From contig VZDJ01000101.1 in the NCBI GenBank assembly GCA_008694505.1, positions 1,751,957 to 1,815,956 of the forward strand: 64,000 bases of DNA, given 5' to 3'. Positions 10,494-24,600 of this stretch are shown one piece after another. Source of the stretch: Cyanoderma ruficeps. Its lineage: Eukaryota > Chordata > Aves > Passeriformes > Timaliidae. Under the pieces are notes generated by a model. The model saw only the letters and a program-made list of their open reading frames with translations. It was not told the origin of the DNA and ran no database searches. Every line of letters begins with the position of its first letter. The stretch's first letter is position 1. The translations under genes were made by a program, and so were the position numbers.

Positions 10494-13400
10494 ACAGGTA
10501 AGGGGATTAGTTTACCTAGTTTTCTGTGACTAAATGTATCAACAGTAATTTCACAAGAAGTAAAACTGGAGGACCTGCAGACCCTTTGTTCCTTCATTTT
10601 AATGATATGTAACCTGTTTCCTCTTGCCTCCATGCAGTCCAGATGCTGTCTTCTTATCCTGATGGACTTAAATCCCAGTCTCTTCTTGATTTTTGAATCT
10701 TTCCTTTCTCTGCCAGTTCTCTCTTACAGCAGCTGTAAAAGGAAAGGAAAAACTCAGACTGGGCTCCCTAAAATATTTTAATGAAATTGTCACTTACCAG
10801 CTGCCCGAAAGATGATGTTTTGGAGCCCTCACAGGGGCTCTGAGCTTCACTGACCCATTCAAACTTGCGACTTCTCATTCTCTCAAGACAGCATCTGGCC
10901 CCAGTAAAATGCCTTCTCTGGACATACCCACAAGAGGCTCACAGGCTCTCCTGTCCTGGGGGTTGGTAGTAAGTAGTGTGCAGAGATGGGTGCTGCTATT
11001 GAGCTGGGAGGAAGCCATCAGGCTCTCAGTGCTCCAGGCTGTGTCTGGGACACATCTAGTGGCCACCAAGCTGTACGTGAAATATATTTTATTGTGGAAC
11101 TCTTCAGAGAAAAGTTTAATTCCAGGTACCTCCCGTAAGTTGTAACTTACTAAGGAGGATAACTTTTGTTCCTGTGAATCTGCAACATTATCTGGTATCC
11201 AATTAATTTTTATGCTTTTTTCTTCTCAGTTCACTCCCTTGTCTTCTCATTTCTTTATTCCCCACAGCAGTTTTTTTAAAAGTATATATGATCTGAAAGA
11301 ATTGTTTATAAGTTTGAGGATATGTTGATGAGGATATGTTGAAGTATTTTAATTTCCAGGCGTGGGAAGAGTGGGGGGCTTGGTAGGTAGATGAGAAGCC
11401 TTTGAAAGTAGGAATGGAAAATATATTATATACTTGTTTCTGCTAGAATTCTCTTCAGATGTCTGGAACAAAACATTCTGGGTGTAGCTGGAAAAAGGAG
11501 TAACACTCAGAGACAGCCATTCTGTAGTTAAAACATTTCATTGAAGCTTTCTCAGACTGAAAACCCAGCATGGTGCTCTTACAGTTTTGTTTTACACTGT
11601 GTTTTTTCTTCAGGGCATGTCATTATGTGATGGTGCAAAATTAGTAATGAAACTAGGATATCCACATTATTTATAAAAATTTAAAATTCTACCTCATGAT
11701 ATATCCGAAATATTTTATATTTTACTTATTTTCTCTTTTGTTTTTGTTGGTTTTGGTTAAGGAACATATTTAGATCCCCTCATTTACTTTTTTTTTTATT
11801 TCTGGAATTACTTTTCCAGTGTGAATAAAAAGGGACAAAATTGATTCTCCTTATTACTCATTCATGCCTAATATATTCTTACCAAATTCCCTAGCATGTT
11901 CATATAGCGCAGCTGGTACTTTGGACAACTTTTTTCAATATTTTCATGTTAATATATTAGACTTGAATAAAAGCTTAATAAATATAAGATATTATAACAA
12001 ATATCAGATCTAAGAAAAAGGTTTCATGGTAGGTTTTCAAGCAACCTGGTTACAGGCACAGGTGTGAAAGGAGAAAATTTATAGTTGAGCAACATCATAG
12101 AAAACTACATTGGGTAAAAAAGATTGCTTTAAAATTTTAAATAACTTATATTAACATAGGCAAGTGTGTCTGATATATGATTTATTGGAGGTGGAGGTGG
12201 TACCTACGTGGCTGCTAACAACTATCTTATTCAGATAAGACACTCCTGAGATTTAAAATTCAAACATATTAAATAAACCTTTTTTGCACAAAATAATCCA
12301 AAACACAAACCTTAACTCTGTGAGGGATCATAAGGAGGATGTGTGACTTGCAGAAATCATTAAAGTGTATTTATTGTCAAAGGCTCTGGAAGGCTGGAGG
12401 TTGTCTGTGATTGCTGCTTCACTAAAATCCATTAGGATGGAAAAAAACCAAAAAAAACCAAACTAAATTGTCAACAAGAAGAAAGTCCTCTCTGTGAAAC
12501 ATAAAGGACAGCTCCTGAAGCTTACTGGTGTACATCCTCTGAGAAATACTGATCAGTACTTTGCACAAAATGCAACTTATGCCTTTTGTCTATTGTTCTG
12601 CTTATACCTATAGTTTATTGTTCTGCTTACTTAGCACTCATCTAAAAAAAAATGAAAAAATGATAAAAAGAGAGCCAGAACCATTCTACCATTCTGCCAA
12701 CAGAAGCTGCTGTCCAGAGACCAGACTAGACACTTTGGCTGTGTGTTTAGTGACTGGAGATAAACACAGCTCTTGCTATCCGAAGCTGGCACTGTCAGTA
12801 GACAGACTGGAATAAAGCTGACATTATTATATTTTCAATACCATTTATTGGATGCCACGAAAATAGACAACAGTTAATTTTTATAAACTCAGGTTTTATT
12901 TGAATTAAAATAAATCTTTTCTTTTTGGCTGTATTTAACCTTTTGTGGCTGCAAGCTTTTTCTGGAGCTGGAGACTCAAGATGTGCCAATGTACACACAT
13001 TGAAACAGGTTATTTTTAATGAAAGAATATGTAGATCCCTATGTTTTGTAGAAACATTCTCACTGTTTCAAAGCCCTATAGGTAAGTTGGCTGGCAAAAT
13101 CTAGACATAGAGCTGAGCTAGAATAAAGTATTTATTTCGATATCAGACAGGAGAATTAATAGAACTTGAACAAGATTTAATTTAAGATATGCTCTTTCAG
13201 TTCCTGTATTTGGAAGATTCCAGCTGAAAACTGGCAGACAGTTTTGTGCTGTACCAAGAAAATAGTAAAATCTTTAGTCCCAGTCCCATCCTTGCTAATC
13301 CATACCAATGGTTCTAAAACATATTCTATATAACCTGGGCCCTTTGCCCTTTGCTGTCACTTAGACCATTATTCAATGGGAAATGATAAGTTATTGAGAC

Positions 13401-16400
13401 AAACTCTGATCTTTGTTGTGTCAATCTAAATCCAGTGTTGTTCCAATGAAGGAGATAGCTTAAAGGAATTATTTTTGACTTAACCTTGGCCCGTACCTTT
13501 AGGGTTTTGTATGTAGATTGTCAAGAAATTAAATTCTACAATCCAGAATAGAAATTAAATTAATAAACTTTGTTTACAAGGAAGTGGGATCTATAGAAAA
13601 AATTTTTTCATGTCCTAGGTTTTGGGGGAATGTTTTTTTCATTGATGCAAGTCCATGTGCTGCATTAAATGGGAACTAATGCAGAGCTTGATCTTTTCCG
13701 GTAGATATTGTGATGCAGAAAGTCTTGTCATTGGCTTAAAGTAAATTCCTATAAAGCCAAGAAGTTATTGATATTTTAATTAAAGTCTTACCACTGGCAT
13801 AAAAATAGTTATAAATAATATTATAATTATTAATATTAGTATTGCTATTATTATTATATTACAGGGAAGGTAAACTTTAAAAATAGCTTTATTACGTGGA
13901 GGAAGTTGCTGAAATGACAGTACAGTTTAAACTTGTGCCTCTGGCTGCCTCCCCTTTTTCTGCTCCAAGATTTGCATTTCTGAACTAGAGATGATATTTT
14001 ACAGTCCTGGGCCTTCACTGTCACCTGCCATCCTTTGTCTTAACATCTCCTGTCTCTTCTACATTTCACCTTGTGTCCCCATTTTCAAGGTCTCTACTCT
14101 AATGCCAGGCCTTTGCCCCTCTGCACAAAGCCAGATCCACTCATGGATAAGACAGGGACATAAATATTTCATCATGTGTAGAATAACTTCCTGTTACTGC
14201 ATTCTACAGAGAACACATATACTCTACAAAAATAAACAAAGGTAAGTCAAATAAGCATAACGAACTGGTCTTTAGAAAAAATAAACAACCCGTATTTGCA
14301 GACAAAAAGCTAAAAGAAAGCTCCTGACCAGCCAGTATAAGATCAGACCAAGCAAGACTGACAGCCCTCAACCCTGAGACAGTGTAAGGCCCATACAAAT
14401 GCAGTGGCATCTTAGGAGGTATACAAATAGTTAATGCACTGGGCTAGATGTCTGGAAGCTCAAGGGGAAGTGCAGTAGTTCTGCAGGTTTAATAAGTCCA
14501 ACAGCATTAGCAGTAGCTGACTGTTTTCTATTATTTTTTTCCCATTAGAGACTACCTAACATAATATTATACATTTCAACATCTTTTAAACAAAATCTTT
14601 GTCAAAGTCCATGTGTTATACAATTTCAAAAGAATGTGCAATTCACAGTAGATATAAAAGTATATATTCACGGTAGTATAAAAGTGTATTTTCCCATAAC
14701 AAATTATTGGAAATAATGCAGCAGACTTGCTCAGTTGTACTCAGAGCAGTTTAAGGGTGTGGAAAGTTGATATTAAAATTTCCTATGCTATCTTCACTCA
14801 AGGAGGTTCCCTTTGAAACCCACTTGGTAACCAGCCTTTTCTTTGAGGCCTGGTATAAAAATATGTTTCTAATCTTATACAATTTTCATCTGCCAGAGTT
14901 TATATCAAGTATCTTGATTTTAGTTACTGTATTGACATCTGCTTTGCAAAAGTATTAACATAATAAAGCTCAGCACAAGATCTTATGGATTGGAAAAATA
15001 TGTTTATTTTCAAGGTTTTAAAGCAAATCAATTTTATGTTTTCACACTCTCTTGATCATGCACTGGTGGGAAGCAGCCTGTGTGTGTCCACATGCCCTGG
15101 CCAAGGTCATTTGTGCACCAGCTGTCAAGTCCTCTGCATCTCCAGAGCTCCTCTCGACTGACAGTGACAGACTGGACAGACAGACTTTTCTTCTCCTTCA
15201 GGAGCCATCAGCTGTTTTGGGGTAGATCTCCTCTTCATATCTTGCTTATTTCAGCCACCACAAAGCTTAAGGCGCATCACTGCCCACTGTCTGTTCCTCC
15301 TATTTTGGCATATGTGTGTAACACATGTCTCCCGTCTCCTTCTCTTGGCAGGCAAACGGGAAGGAGTGGTGTGCGTCGTGCGCTGCAGCCTTGCTGCCAC
15401 CCTGCTAGAGCCAGGGTGCTGGCTCCTTTGCTGATGAGTTGTCTGCTTTTCAGACTGCAGCCTTTTTGTTTTGACATCAAGAACGTGTTCCTTGGTTTTG
15501 CTGATGAAAACTGTGTCCTGAGAACAGTGTTCCTTATTATATGGCCATTCCTTTAAATGGTTTTTCTCTTCTTCCCATACTTAAACACATACATTTCATT
15601 TTCATTTGGACTTCCTTTTTTCTTCTTTCTACAATCTTAGTATTTCTTATGAATCTCTGCTGTGTAAGTAAAACAGAACTCCAATTTTCCTGGGTAAACC
15701 CTTTTTTCCCTAAAAAAATCTTAGATTTATGAAATCAGCTACAACTCTTTTTTATTGTTGGGTGGCAGCTTGTCAAAGGTCATCACAGGTAAAATAAAAC
15801 CAGAAGACAGCACAAAGGAAATGCATGCTATAGCCAGCACAGGCAAGTTGCACATAATTGAATACCATTGTAAAACCACATAAATTAATGTCCTACAAAA
15901 ACGTTACCTTGCCTACAGGAAAAACGTTAATCCAAATATTGTATGATGGCTGTTCAGTAGCATTCCTATTGTCACTTTCTTCTTCTTTTCTCAGTGATTA
16001 CATCCATTTGTTGGGTTTTGACTTAAATTAGATTGAGAAAGGTCTTAGGGCAAGGACATGTCATTCTGTAGGTTTGAAGCAATGTCTGACACAGTGTCAC
16101 CTCACTTTTGACAGGTTTCCCAGGAATTGCTGTAATGGCAATAATAACAAATAACATCAATAATAACATTTGACCTAATAGGATCACAACATATATGCCT
16201 TAACATATATTGTTAAACATGCCTTAAATTTGTTGTTTTAATTTCTTTAAACCTGGTTAATATGCGTTTTTTCACTTTTGGAGACCTTAAAACTTTAAAC
16301 AATTTTAGCAACAACAGTGAATATTTTTCTTAATGTTGTTCACTCTGATATTGCTCCTTTATTGCCATATTTAGCCATTCTGAAACATCTGTCTATGGAT

Positions 16401-17992
16401 AGCCACACTTTTATTTTCTGTAGTTATTTCTTTTTTAGTCGATTACTCAGGCCAGGAGACTTGTGGTAAACTGGTTTCTGCTCGCTAAACAAGAGAACTT
16501 CTCTGTGATAATCTTCTGTTCAGTTTTTCATGGTTTGGTGCATTCCTATGTATGACACAGTTCAGATTCCCAGCTGGGGAAATAGACATTTCAAGTTTAT
16601 CCATGCTAGACACTCTTGTGTGACTCTTGAGCAACAGGATTTAAATGTAACTGTGCCTAAAGACTTTTATGTGAAAACAGTGTTAGAGTTCAGGCCATAT
16701 GAAGACACAGTTTAGAGGCTATTGCACTGAGGAAACAGCCTGAAACATTTCATAAAAATCCAGACCATGAATGAAAGAAAATGACAGGTCCACTTTTAGC
16801 CCATTGAGAATAAAAGACCACTATTGAATGCTTCTCCACAGCTAATATTGCTTCAGTTTTTTACAGATATGTAATCAGAAAATACAAGAGTGGCTTCATA
16901 TGGGCTCTTTGCTCACCCTTCTCTCTCTTTAGGAAAAGCTAAATACGTATTACTGTAATATAATGTGTAGCTGTGCCCTTGCAGCACACAATTGACTTTC
17001 ATAAATCCTTCAAATTTTTTATCTATTTCTAAAGGACTTTTCTGTTAATCCTTTAGGTTCTTAGATTGCTGTTCAATTGAAAGCTTTTTCATTCTGTATT
17101 AATTAAACTCAGTAGGATGGAAGAGAAACCCTTCTGCTAAGCAAAAGTGATCTAAAACTGCTGTGCACATGTAAAACTGCAGATCCTGAGATAGTTTAAA
17201 CCATTTGAACGTGTCGGGGGGCAAACTAGGGTGACTATCATCAAAGTACAGGGATAAACAGCCAAACAAATAATTAAATAAGTAAAGCCATTTGAAACAC
17301 CTATTTGCTGTGACTAGGGTAGCAAATGTTCAGCAAGTGGCAAGTTTAAATCAAAACCATAAGAACAGAAGTGGTGAAATCCCTTCCAGGTATTCTCTGC
17401 TGCTCAGCCAGCACACAACGGCTGGAAAACACTCTGAACAAAACATCTCCCAAACCCCCACCAGCTTTAGCCTCCTAGCTGTTTTCCTACTCTGAATTGG
17501 ACTCACCATTTACAAATATTACTCAAAGAAATACACATTTTCTCCCACCGTTTGCCACCTCTTTCCCCCTTGCTGTAATACTTCAAAGCAGTTATTCTAA
17601 AAATTTCCCATGTGCTTTGACCTGCCTAGTACATTTTTCTGTCTTCAAGTCACAATTCTGCATATTTTGGGACCATTCACTGTTTTTATTTTGTTAGGGT
17701 TTTTTCCAGAATGACAGAGGAGGTCTCTGATCTTTTCATATCCCCTGAAATTCCAGCCTTCTGATAGGTATAACAGATGTTTTTATGATTTTTTATCACT
17801 CAGATATGCTTCAGACAGCTTCAAGTCCACACAAGCTTTAAGGAATACATACAGCTTCTATATCCCACTTAGAATAACAGGAAAATTTTAGACCAAAGTT
17901 GCTTACAGTTTTTATAATAGAAATATTTTCAAATTCAGGGATTATCAAATTAAAATGAGATTTATCCATAGTTCTCCTGATCTAGTGGAAAT
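10494..17992. other. Non-coding unique sequence, 7.5 kb
   Basis: No gene is supported. The longest frame (15080-15556, plus, 158 residues) is serine/leucine-rich without a domain. It lies in a locally GC-richer part (about 15060-15480) that has an acceptor-like 'CTCCTTCTCTTGGCAG' ending at 15351 and several CpGs just after. A TTA/ATT-rich patch lies at 13801-13861. The rest is AT-rich, with frames of 85 residues or less. Confidence 0.55.
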
Positions 17993-18389
17993 GTGATCAT
18001 TGTTATCTGAGATAGAGTTAATTTTCTTCACAGTGGCTATTACAGGGCTATGCAATCATGGCATTGTGCTCAATATATAAAGGGGGGGAAAGAAGTAGGA
18101 ATGAGGGGGACATTTGGAGGGATGGCATTTGTCTTCCCAAGTCACCACTATGTCTGATGAGCCCTTGCTCTCCTGGAGGTGGCTGAACACCTGCCTGCCT
18201 TTGGGAAGCAGTGAATTGATTCTTTGTCTTGCTTTGTTTATGCAACTTTTGCCTTCCCTGTTAAATTGTCTTTATCTCAATCCAAAAGCTCTCCTTTCAC
18301 CCTTCCCATTCTCTCCCCAGTCCTGCTGGTGGGACAGTGAGCAAATGCCTGTGAGGGGCTTGGCTGCTGCCTGGGTATAAACCACAATA
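17993..18389 (+). mobile_element. Avian ERV solo LTR with internal deletion
   Basis: The left end aligns to an LTR type very common in birds: after a diverged TG start it reads 'GAGATAGAGTTAATTTTCTTC'. The right part follows the same LTR: a TATA box TATATAAA (18074-18081), 'GCATTTGTCTTCCCAAGTCA', 'GGTGGCTGAACACCTGCCTG', 'TTAAATTGTCTTTATCTCAA', 'ATTCTCTCCCCAGTCC', and a terminus 'TATAAACCACAATA' resembling the family's GTTAAACCACGACA. From memory of the family, about 200 bases of U3 between the opening segment and the TATA region are missing, the break lying near 18040-18060. The TATA box and R/U5-like part are kept. No internal viral genes flank it and no clear target duplication remains, so it is an old, eroded solo LTR. 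Confidence 0.85.
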
Positions 18390-21300
18390 CTTTTTCATGT
18401 AAATAGCTATGGGGTAAGCATTGCAGAAAAATTTTAAACCATTTCTAATTTTCTCCGAAGTGATACAGATATTATGGAAATATTTCAAATATTTGCTTAA
18501 TTGTGGTACATTTGGTTCTCTGGGGTTGAAACACACAGTCTTAAAATTCTTCAGGATATAGTTCTTACACTATTCTAATCTCTTTTTAGGATCATCTCTA
18601 AACATATTAGTCCCAAAGTCATATAGAATTTACTGCAAACATGTATTTTAAGAACTCTATTACATCAGTGGGATATTAAAATACTGAACTGTTTAACTTC
18701 TGACCATGTTTTGGAAGTACAAGTCATCAGTTTGCTTTTTTGAGTACTCCTCAAGTACACCTAAGGTTCTGTTTCTTTCTGTGCAGTCCCGGAAATACTG
18801 AAAGATATTGGGCAGAGCCTTTGGCCTGAAGGTTCTTGTCATGCTCATCTACTTCAGTTTCAGATTTCTGTAACAAATAGGATTTCTCCAAGTCCTCTGA
18901 GGAATGGATTACATTGCAATCATTGCTAGGTACATTTTTCTTGTGCTAAATTTATCTCTTTCCTCCATTTTTATTTTTTTTTACTACAGTAAACATAATT
19001 ATTTTATGAACCCATAGAGAAGTGATTGCAGAGATTTTTCCTACTGAAATTCCATGTAATGTGTACTGAGACTGAGAGTTCAGCTGCACTGGGAAACACT
19101 ATGCTGCAGCAACTTTTTGTTTTGTTTTGTTTTCTTGTTCTGGTTCTTGCTTTAAGATATATTCTTTCTCCTTCATTTATGAACAATACACTTCACCACC
19201 AATGTTGACAAGCAAATTTTCAGCAACTCTACAGGAAGGATAAATAGAAAAAAAAAAGCAGCAAACAGCTACCTTCCTGCTGCTGTCAGTTATGAGTTAT
19301 CGATTTCCAAGAAAATAATTAAATGATGACAGAAATATGTGCAAACAGAAAAAGAGCTGCTCCTGCCTTCCTCACCCACAAAATATATTCCATAGCATTT
19401 CTCCAGCACACAATCTCGGCACTTACAGCCTGAAAGAAAATCACATGTTCCTCCAAAGAGAATCAAGGTTGTAGTATAGCACAGTCAAATTAAAATGTCT
19501 GGACAATTACACTTTTTTGTAGGAAAGCATGAAGAATTTAATAGACAGACTTCTTTGTACTCAATACCCTGGAGCACTCTGATCCTCTGCTGAAGTCCCT
19601 GGTCTCATCTGCTGTAATTGCATGTGTCACAGCCTTCTTTTAGCTTATTATGTATATTACTTGCGTTGCTACAAGGAATTTGTGCTGTAGGAATTGAGAC
19701 TGGGCATCTCTTTGCCCAGCTTTACATTTTAGCTCATATCAATGCTGCCAGAGCAGCAGAAAGTGGAAGAGGCAACTGGACCTTTTTTCTTAAATGTACA
19801 TCTGGACATATGCAGAGACCCGTGTAAAATTAGGCTGTGTTTATGCTAGGTAAAATTTGAGTTTTATTGTGTAGTCATTCCAGTCTTTCCTATGCCCAGA
19901 AGGGCTTTAGATCTTTAGTCATGGACTAAAAATTGCAATGCTGAGAGTGACTAGGATTCAGCCGATGTCAGATAAATGTCTTTTAAGCTTAAGGAGTCAT
20001 CTTCATCTGTATTTATTTCATGTCTTTCAAAAGTCATACCATGCCAGAATCTTGTATATTCATAATGAATTCAATAAAAACATATTTCTCCCATGCCTGA
20101 GTGCATTCATTCATGCTGACAGAAAGAATTTACTGATAAAGGAAAGAGAAGTGGAATGATTACTTTGAACAGAAGAATAGGTACCCTGCTTTGGTTTCTT
20201 TATGCGGCTTATGTTCAATCTTATGTTACTTTTCAAATATCCTGAGGGAGACCACTCCTGGTAGTTCAAAGGTGGTGGTGATCTTTATTTAGTCAAACCT
20301 GTAATCACACAGAATTCAAGTACTTTCAAACTGTTTAAGTTACCCAACTCTGTAAATGAGCAATATTTTAAAAATCGTAGATTTTTAAAATTGTATCATA
20401 AAATCATCAAAATGATACTGACCACTCCAAAGGCTTCATAGACAACCCTCGAAGCGGGAAAATAACTCCAAAAACATTTTCTGTTATCCAAAAGTATTTT
20501 TTTCTTACCAAAGTAGAAATTATTTACTTTTTTAAAAGCTAACTCAGTCATGTAACTTCTAATGCTTATAAACATTAAATTTGAGATTTTCAAAGCCCAA
20601 GAGAAAGACTCCACATCATTGCCTAACTTGTTTGGTGACTAAGCTCTTACTAAAAGCTGACTACATAAAGATGTGCTTTTGCAAAGGCCCATCTTCTGTC
20701 TTTAAAAGGCAGAGCATTTGGGTTCCCATCTTTTGCTACTTATCACCCCCAAGCTGGATGTTCCTCCATGTAGGTCCCCTGAGAAGGGCTCAATCTAGTA
20801 GTTTGCTTGCACATGCCTGATACATGCAGATAGCTACAAACTTCACATAAACCACATCAGTCCTGGCCATAATTAATTAGAAATGATACTAGAAGGACAG
20901 AAGAAGGGAGTGCTGCTGCTCTTTGTCTATTTTAATTGGATTTTAATTAGGCAAATTACCTGACTTCAAAAGAGCAAAGCACTGGAGCAACTCATGGGTA
21001 TCATCATTATCATTATTATTTGTGCTGTGTTTTGTTGTTTTTTTTTTTTTTGTAGTAATCTTTCTTCTCTGTTAGCAATATTATCCAGTTAATATAAGTC
21101 TGTTTTTCAGTTAATATATATTTCAGTCTGTCTCTTGTTAAATTTGATTAGTCTTGTTTACACTGAACACTGTAAGTGACCAATCCATAATAAAGCTCTT
21201 ACAGGTCTATCCTACAGCAGCTTGAGTTCTAAAATGTTTGAGGATACAAGCAGCTTATCCTAGCCTAGATACAGGTGGCAACAGGAGATTTGGAAAGGCT

Positions 21301-21607
21301 CTTCCTTTCAACCAGAGCATAAAAAAAATGGGCACAGCCTGACCCAGGAATGAGCAACTTGTGCCCTTTTACACATGTTCAAATCCAGACTACAATTGTT
21401 ATATTGGTAAGTAATACAAGGAAAGTATTGAGAGCTGATCTGCTCTGCAGAGGCTCCAGGTGATTAGGAGCCACCAACTAAGCTGTGCTATAAATTCTGT
21501 GCCACATTACTAATAAAATGGTGCCGATCCCACTTATAAAAATATCGTGCTGCTCAGATCAAAATATTCTATTCTATACTAATGATAAAATTCTGTTTGA
21601 AAAATAA
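18390..21607. other. Non-coding unique sequence
   Basis: No gene is supported. Frames are at most 79 residues. A T-run lies near 21038-21050. No repeat family is recognised. Confidence 0.55.
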
Positions 21608-21643
21608 AGCTATGGTAGCTATGATAGCTATGATAGCTATGAC
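21608..21643. repeat. Short tandem repeat, 9-base unit x4
   Basis: Four consecutive copies of the unit AGCTATGRY: AGCTATGGT, AGCTATGAT twice, then AGCTATGAC. The unit is a multiple of three but no open frame of interest crosses it. Confidence 0.9.
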
Positions 21644-24600
21644 TTAATGCTATCATCATTCTGCTCAGGGTCCCCAAAAGATCCTGTCTGTCCCCATTGT
21701 GTCAAGTGACTCACCTGTCTTCTGCATGGTTGTAAGAAGGAATTTAAGATTCTGAAACGCTTTAAGCATTACAAATATATTTTTCAAAATGTTCCAAAAT
21801 GTTGTTCTAAAACTCTTTTTGTGCATAGACCAGGAGTTGCATTTGTGGTACTCTGAAAAGCGATATTAAATAAAAAGGAAATAAAATCAAAAGCAAAAAC
21901 AAACCCTTTGACTTTAGCAGATTTAATTTGATGGGGATTTTTCATCATTGAAAAAATAGCCTTTTCTTTCTGGCTGCCTTCTAAGCAGATTCCAGAATCT
22001 GTCTCCCTGTTGCTATTTTTGTGACAAAAGACTTTCTGAATTGTATAATTCTTGAGTTCCATGTCAATAACCTCCTGTATTTCAATTAAAAACATAAATG
22101 TTAATGAGCTAATTGCACTGTTCAAAAGATCTTCTATTGAAAAATAAATGTTCAGTAGTAGGTGTGCTACTTTCTGTGTTTTATAAATAAGCTTTAGAAC
22201 TTAATCTAGACAATTCGTTACTATTTGCATATATAAATCTACCTGTTGTCTAATGCATAATTATCTAATAGTTCTTTTACTGCATTATTCAAGTATGTAT
22301 TGCCAGTTAAAATACTAATTAAGACATTAGCACTTAAAGATTCTTTGCATAAATCAATAGCTAAAATTTCCAAATATATTAGATATTGTTTTAGATGATA
22401 ATCAAAATATGCTCTGAAACAAATTCATCTTTAATCTTATAGAATTTGTGGAATTTGGGGTAAATATTATTGATTTATCTATTTTATATTGTGTTTGGAT
22501 AGACTTCCTTCTGTTAATCTTGCAATTTGTGAGGCTAAGACAGTCTCATAGTGCCAAATATCCAGCATGCAGCTCTAGCTTTCCAAGTAAAAGAAGAGCA
22601 GATGCCTGCACAAGGATTTCTTGCAGATGCAGTGATTTTTAATCAAAAATTTGAGTTTTTCTTATCATTAGTAACTGACCAAAGAAAAGCAGCACTCAGC
22701 ACAAAGCTGCTTTGCTGTGTTACACAAGTAAGCTCTTTGTTCTGGAGAGTCTGTGCAGAAACTGAGGTTTGTTGTAAAGAAACAAAGTCAGGTCTCAGTT
22801 ATGCTCAGTTATGTTCAGGATGCATGAAAATCTGTGTTGCCAGTGAGCATTCTTGTCCTCAAAAGCTCTTGTGAAATGTCACCCACTTTTTGAAAACTGA
22901 CTTCTGTGGGGTAACCAGCACACAGTGGATGTGGAGGGCAGTGGAAGCAGAAAGGGAAATCACATACAGGCAACAGGGATGACCTCATTAATACTTCTGG
23001 GTTTTCAGCACTGGAGCAAAGGAATAGCCTCGAACTCTCTTTCTTTGAGCTTGTGCTATGACAAGGTTTCTGGGTTACCAGTAGATTTTCCCAAAGTCTT
23101 TATTTTCTGAAACACTGCCATCCACATTGCTTTGGTTCTATCGCTGCCATTCCAATGTCAGTCACTGGTGGAGTGCAGCATTGCAAAACATATATGCTGG
23201 AAAATGCCCTTAAATCTGAAACAATGGCCCACACAGTTATTAACTTTAGCCTGCTCAGTGGGAGTACAAAATGTTCTTTCCAGTTCACCCACTAATCCCA
23301 ACTCTTTCAAGTCAAGCAGTGGTATACTTACCAGGTGCATAAACAGAATAGATTTTTTTTTTTTTTTCTCTCCAAGTCTTTGTTCTAGTCTTTGCTGTTC
23401 CATGAGGGAACTTAGTGATGCAACAGTGATAAACTATCTCTGCAAGATGATCATGCATATGATCAATCAGACTCAGCATGCTTATACCATGCTGTAGACA
23501 TGGCTCATTAGCATGCTACTCTCAATACCTAGTGAAGGAGTTACCAGATTCTCTGCTGCTATGTATCATTATCATTCCTTTTTAATTTACTAGTAATGCC
23601 TAATTACTCTTTCATAAAAGAAATTTTTCTAAATCAAACTATTTTAGACTTGGTAATATTTTATCTTTGCTAGCATTTCATTTAAATGCCCACTTATTCT
23701 CCCCCTGCCGGCTCACACGCACACACGAAAAAAGAATAAATTAAAAACCAAACAAACAAAAAGGCCCCAAGTACACCACCAAATAAGTGTGAACTGTGTT
23801 GTTAAAGCAGGGTAGAGGCGGAAGGAGGAAGGGAGGTGTCTGCAGGTGATGTACACACACTCAGCAGGGTGTAGTTAACCTGTCTGTACATAATTGGCAG
23901 ATGCAACTTGGTACAGTTGGCAGTGAACTGGATTGTGGTCCTGGCTGAACAACCTGCAGCCTTAGAAATGTTCTGCAGATTTTAGTGGACCACAAAGGCT
24001 TAGGAGTTGGACAGGGGTAGACTTGTCTCTTTTTTTTGTCACCATTTTTGCTACTTCTAATCTATTTCTAGCAGAACTTGCAAAACTAGTCACAGAGTGT
24101 TAGCAGTGAAGTTGTGACAAATAGATTATATGATGTGGATGCTGGGATGCCCTTTCTCCTCCAGAAGCTGCTTGCACAGACTTCAGGCAAAAGAGTCAGA
24201 GTGGCTGTTCTCTTGATCACTTGTTACAGACCTACACCATCCCCTCTATCAAAGAGTAAAAGTTCCCTAATTTGTCACTTCCCACTTAACAGTATCTTCA
24301 AACATAACATTAGCCACCAAAGAAAAAACTGAGACCATATCCATCTCTGTGAACTCATGAAGAAAGCGCTGCACTGCTGAGATGGAGTTGCTGTTCAATC
24401 ACCATCACATTTTACCCTTGGGCCTTTTTTTCCAATGTGTTATATAAAATCTTTTGTCTTGTAACCAATAATCACAGAGCCCAAATCAGAAATGCCTGTG
24501 ACAGAACTTTGGTGGGGTTTTCTGGGCCTCTCTTACATGGCCAAGATTATAAGCCACATAATTTTTACACCAGAGCATTAGCCTGAAAGCAAAATAGGAG

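Noticed and set aside
14242..14256. Splice-donor-like CAAAG|GTAAGT on the plus strand at the end of an 84-residue frame
   Set aside because: The frame has no recognised domain or codon bias and the donor alone is not evidence of an exon.
15080..15556. A 158-residue plus-strand open frame
   Set aside because: Ser/Leu/Arg-rich without motifs. The region is kept only as a weak candidate for a non-coding exon.
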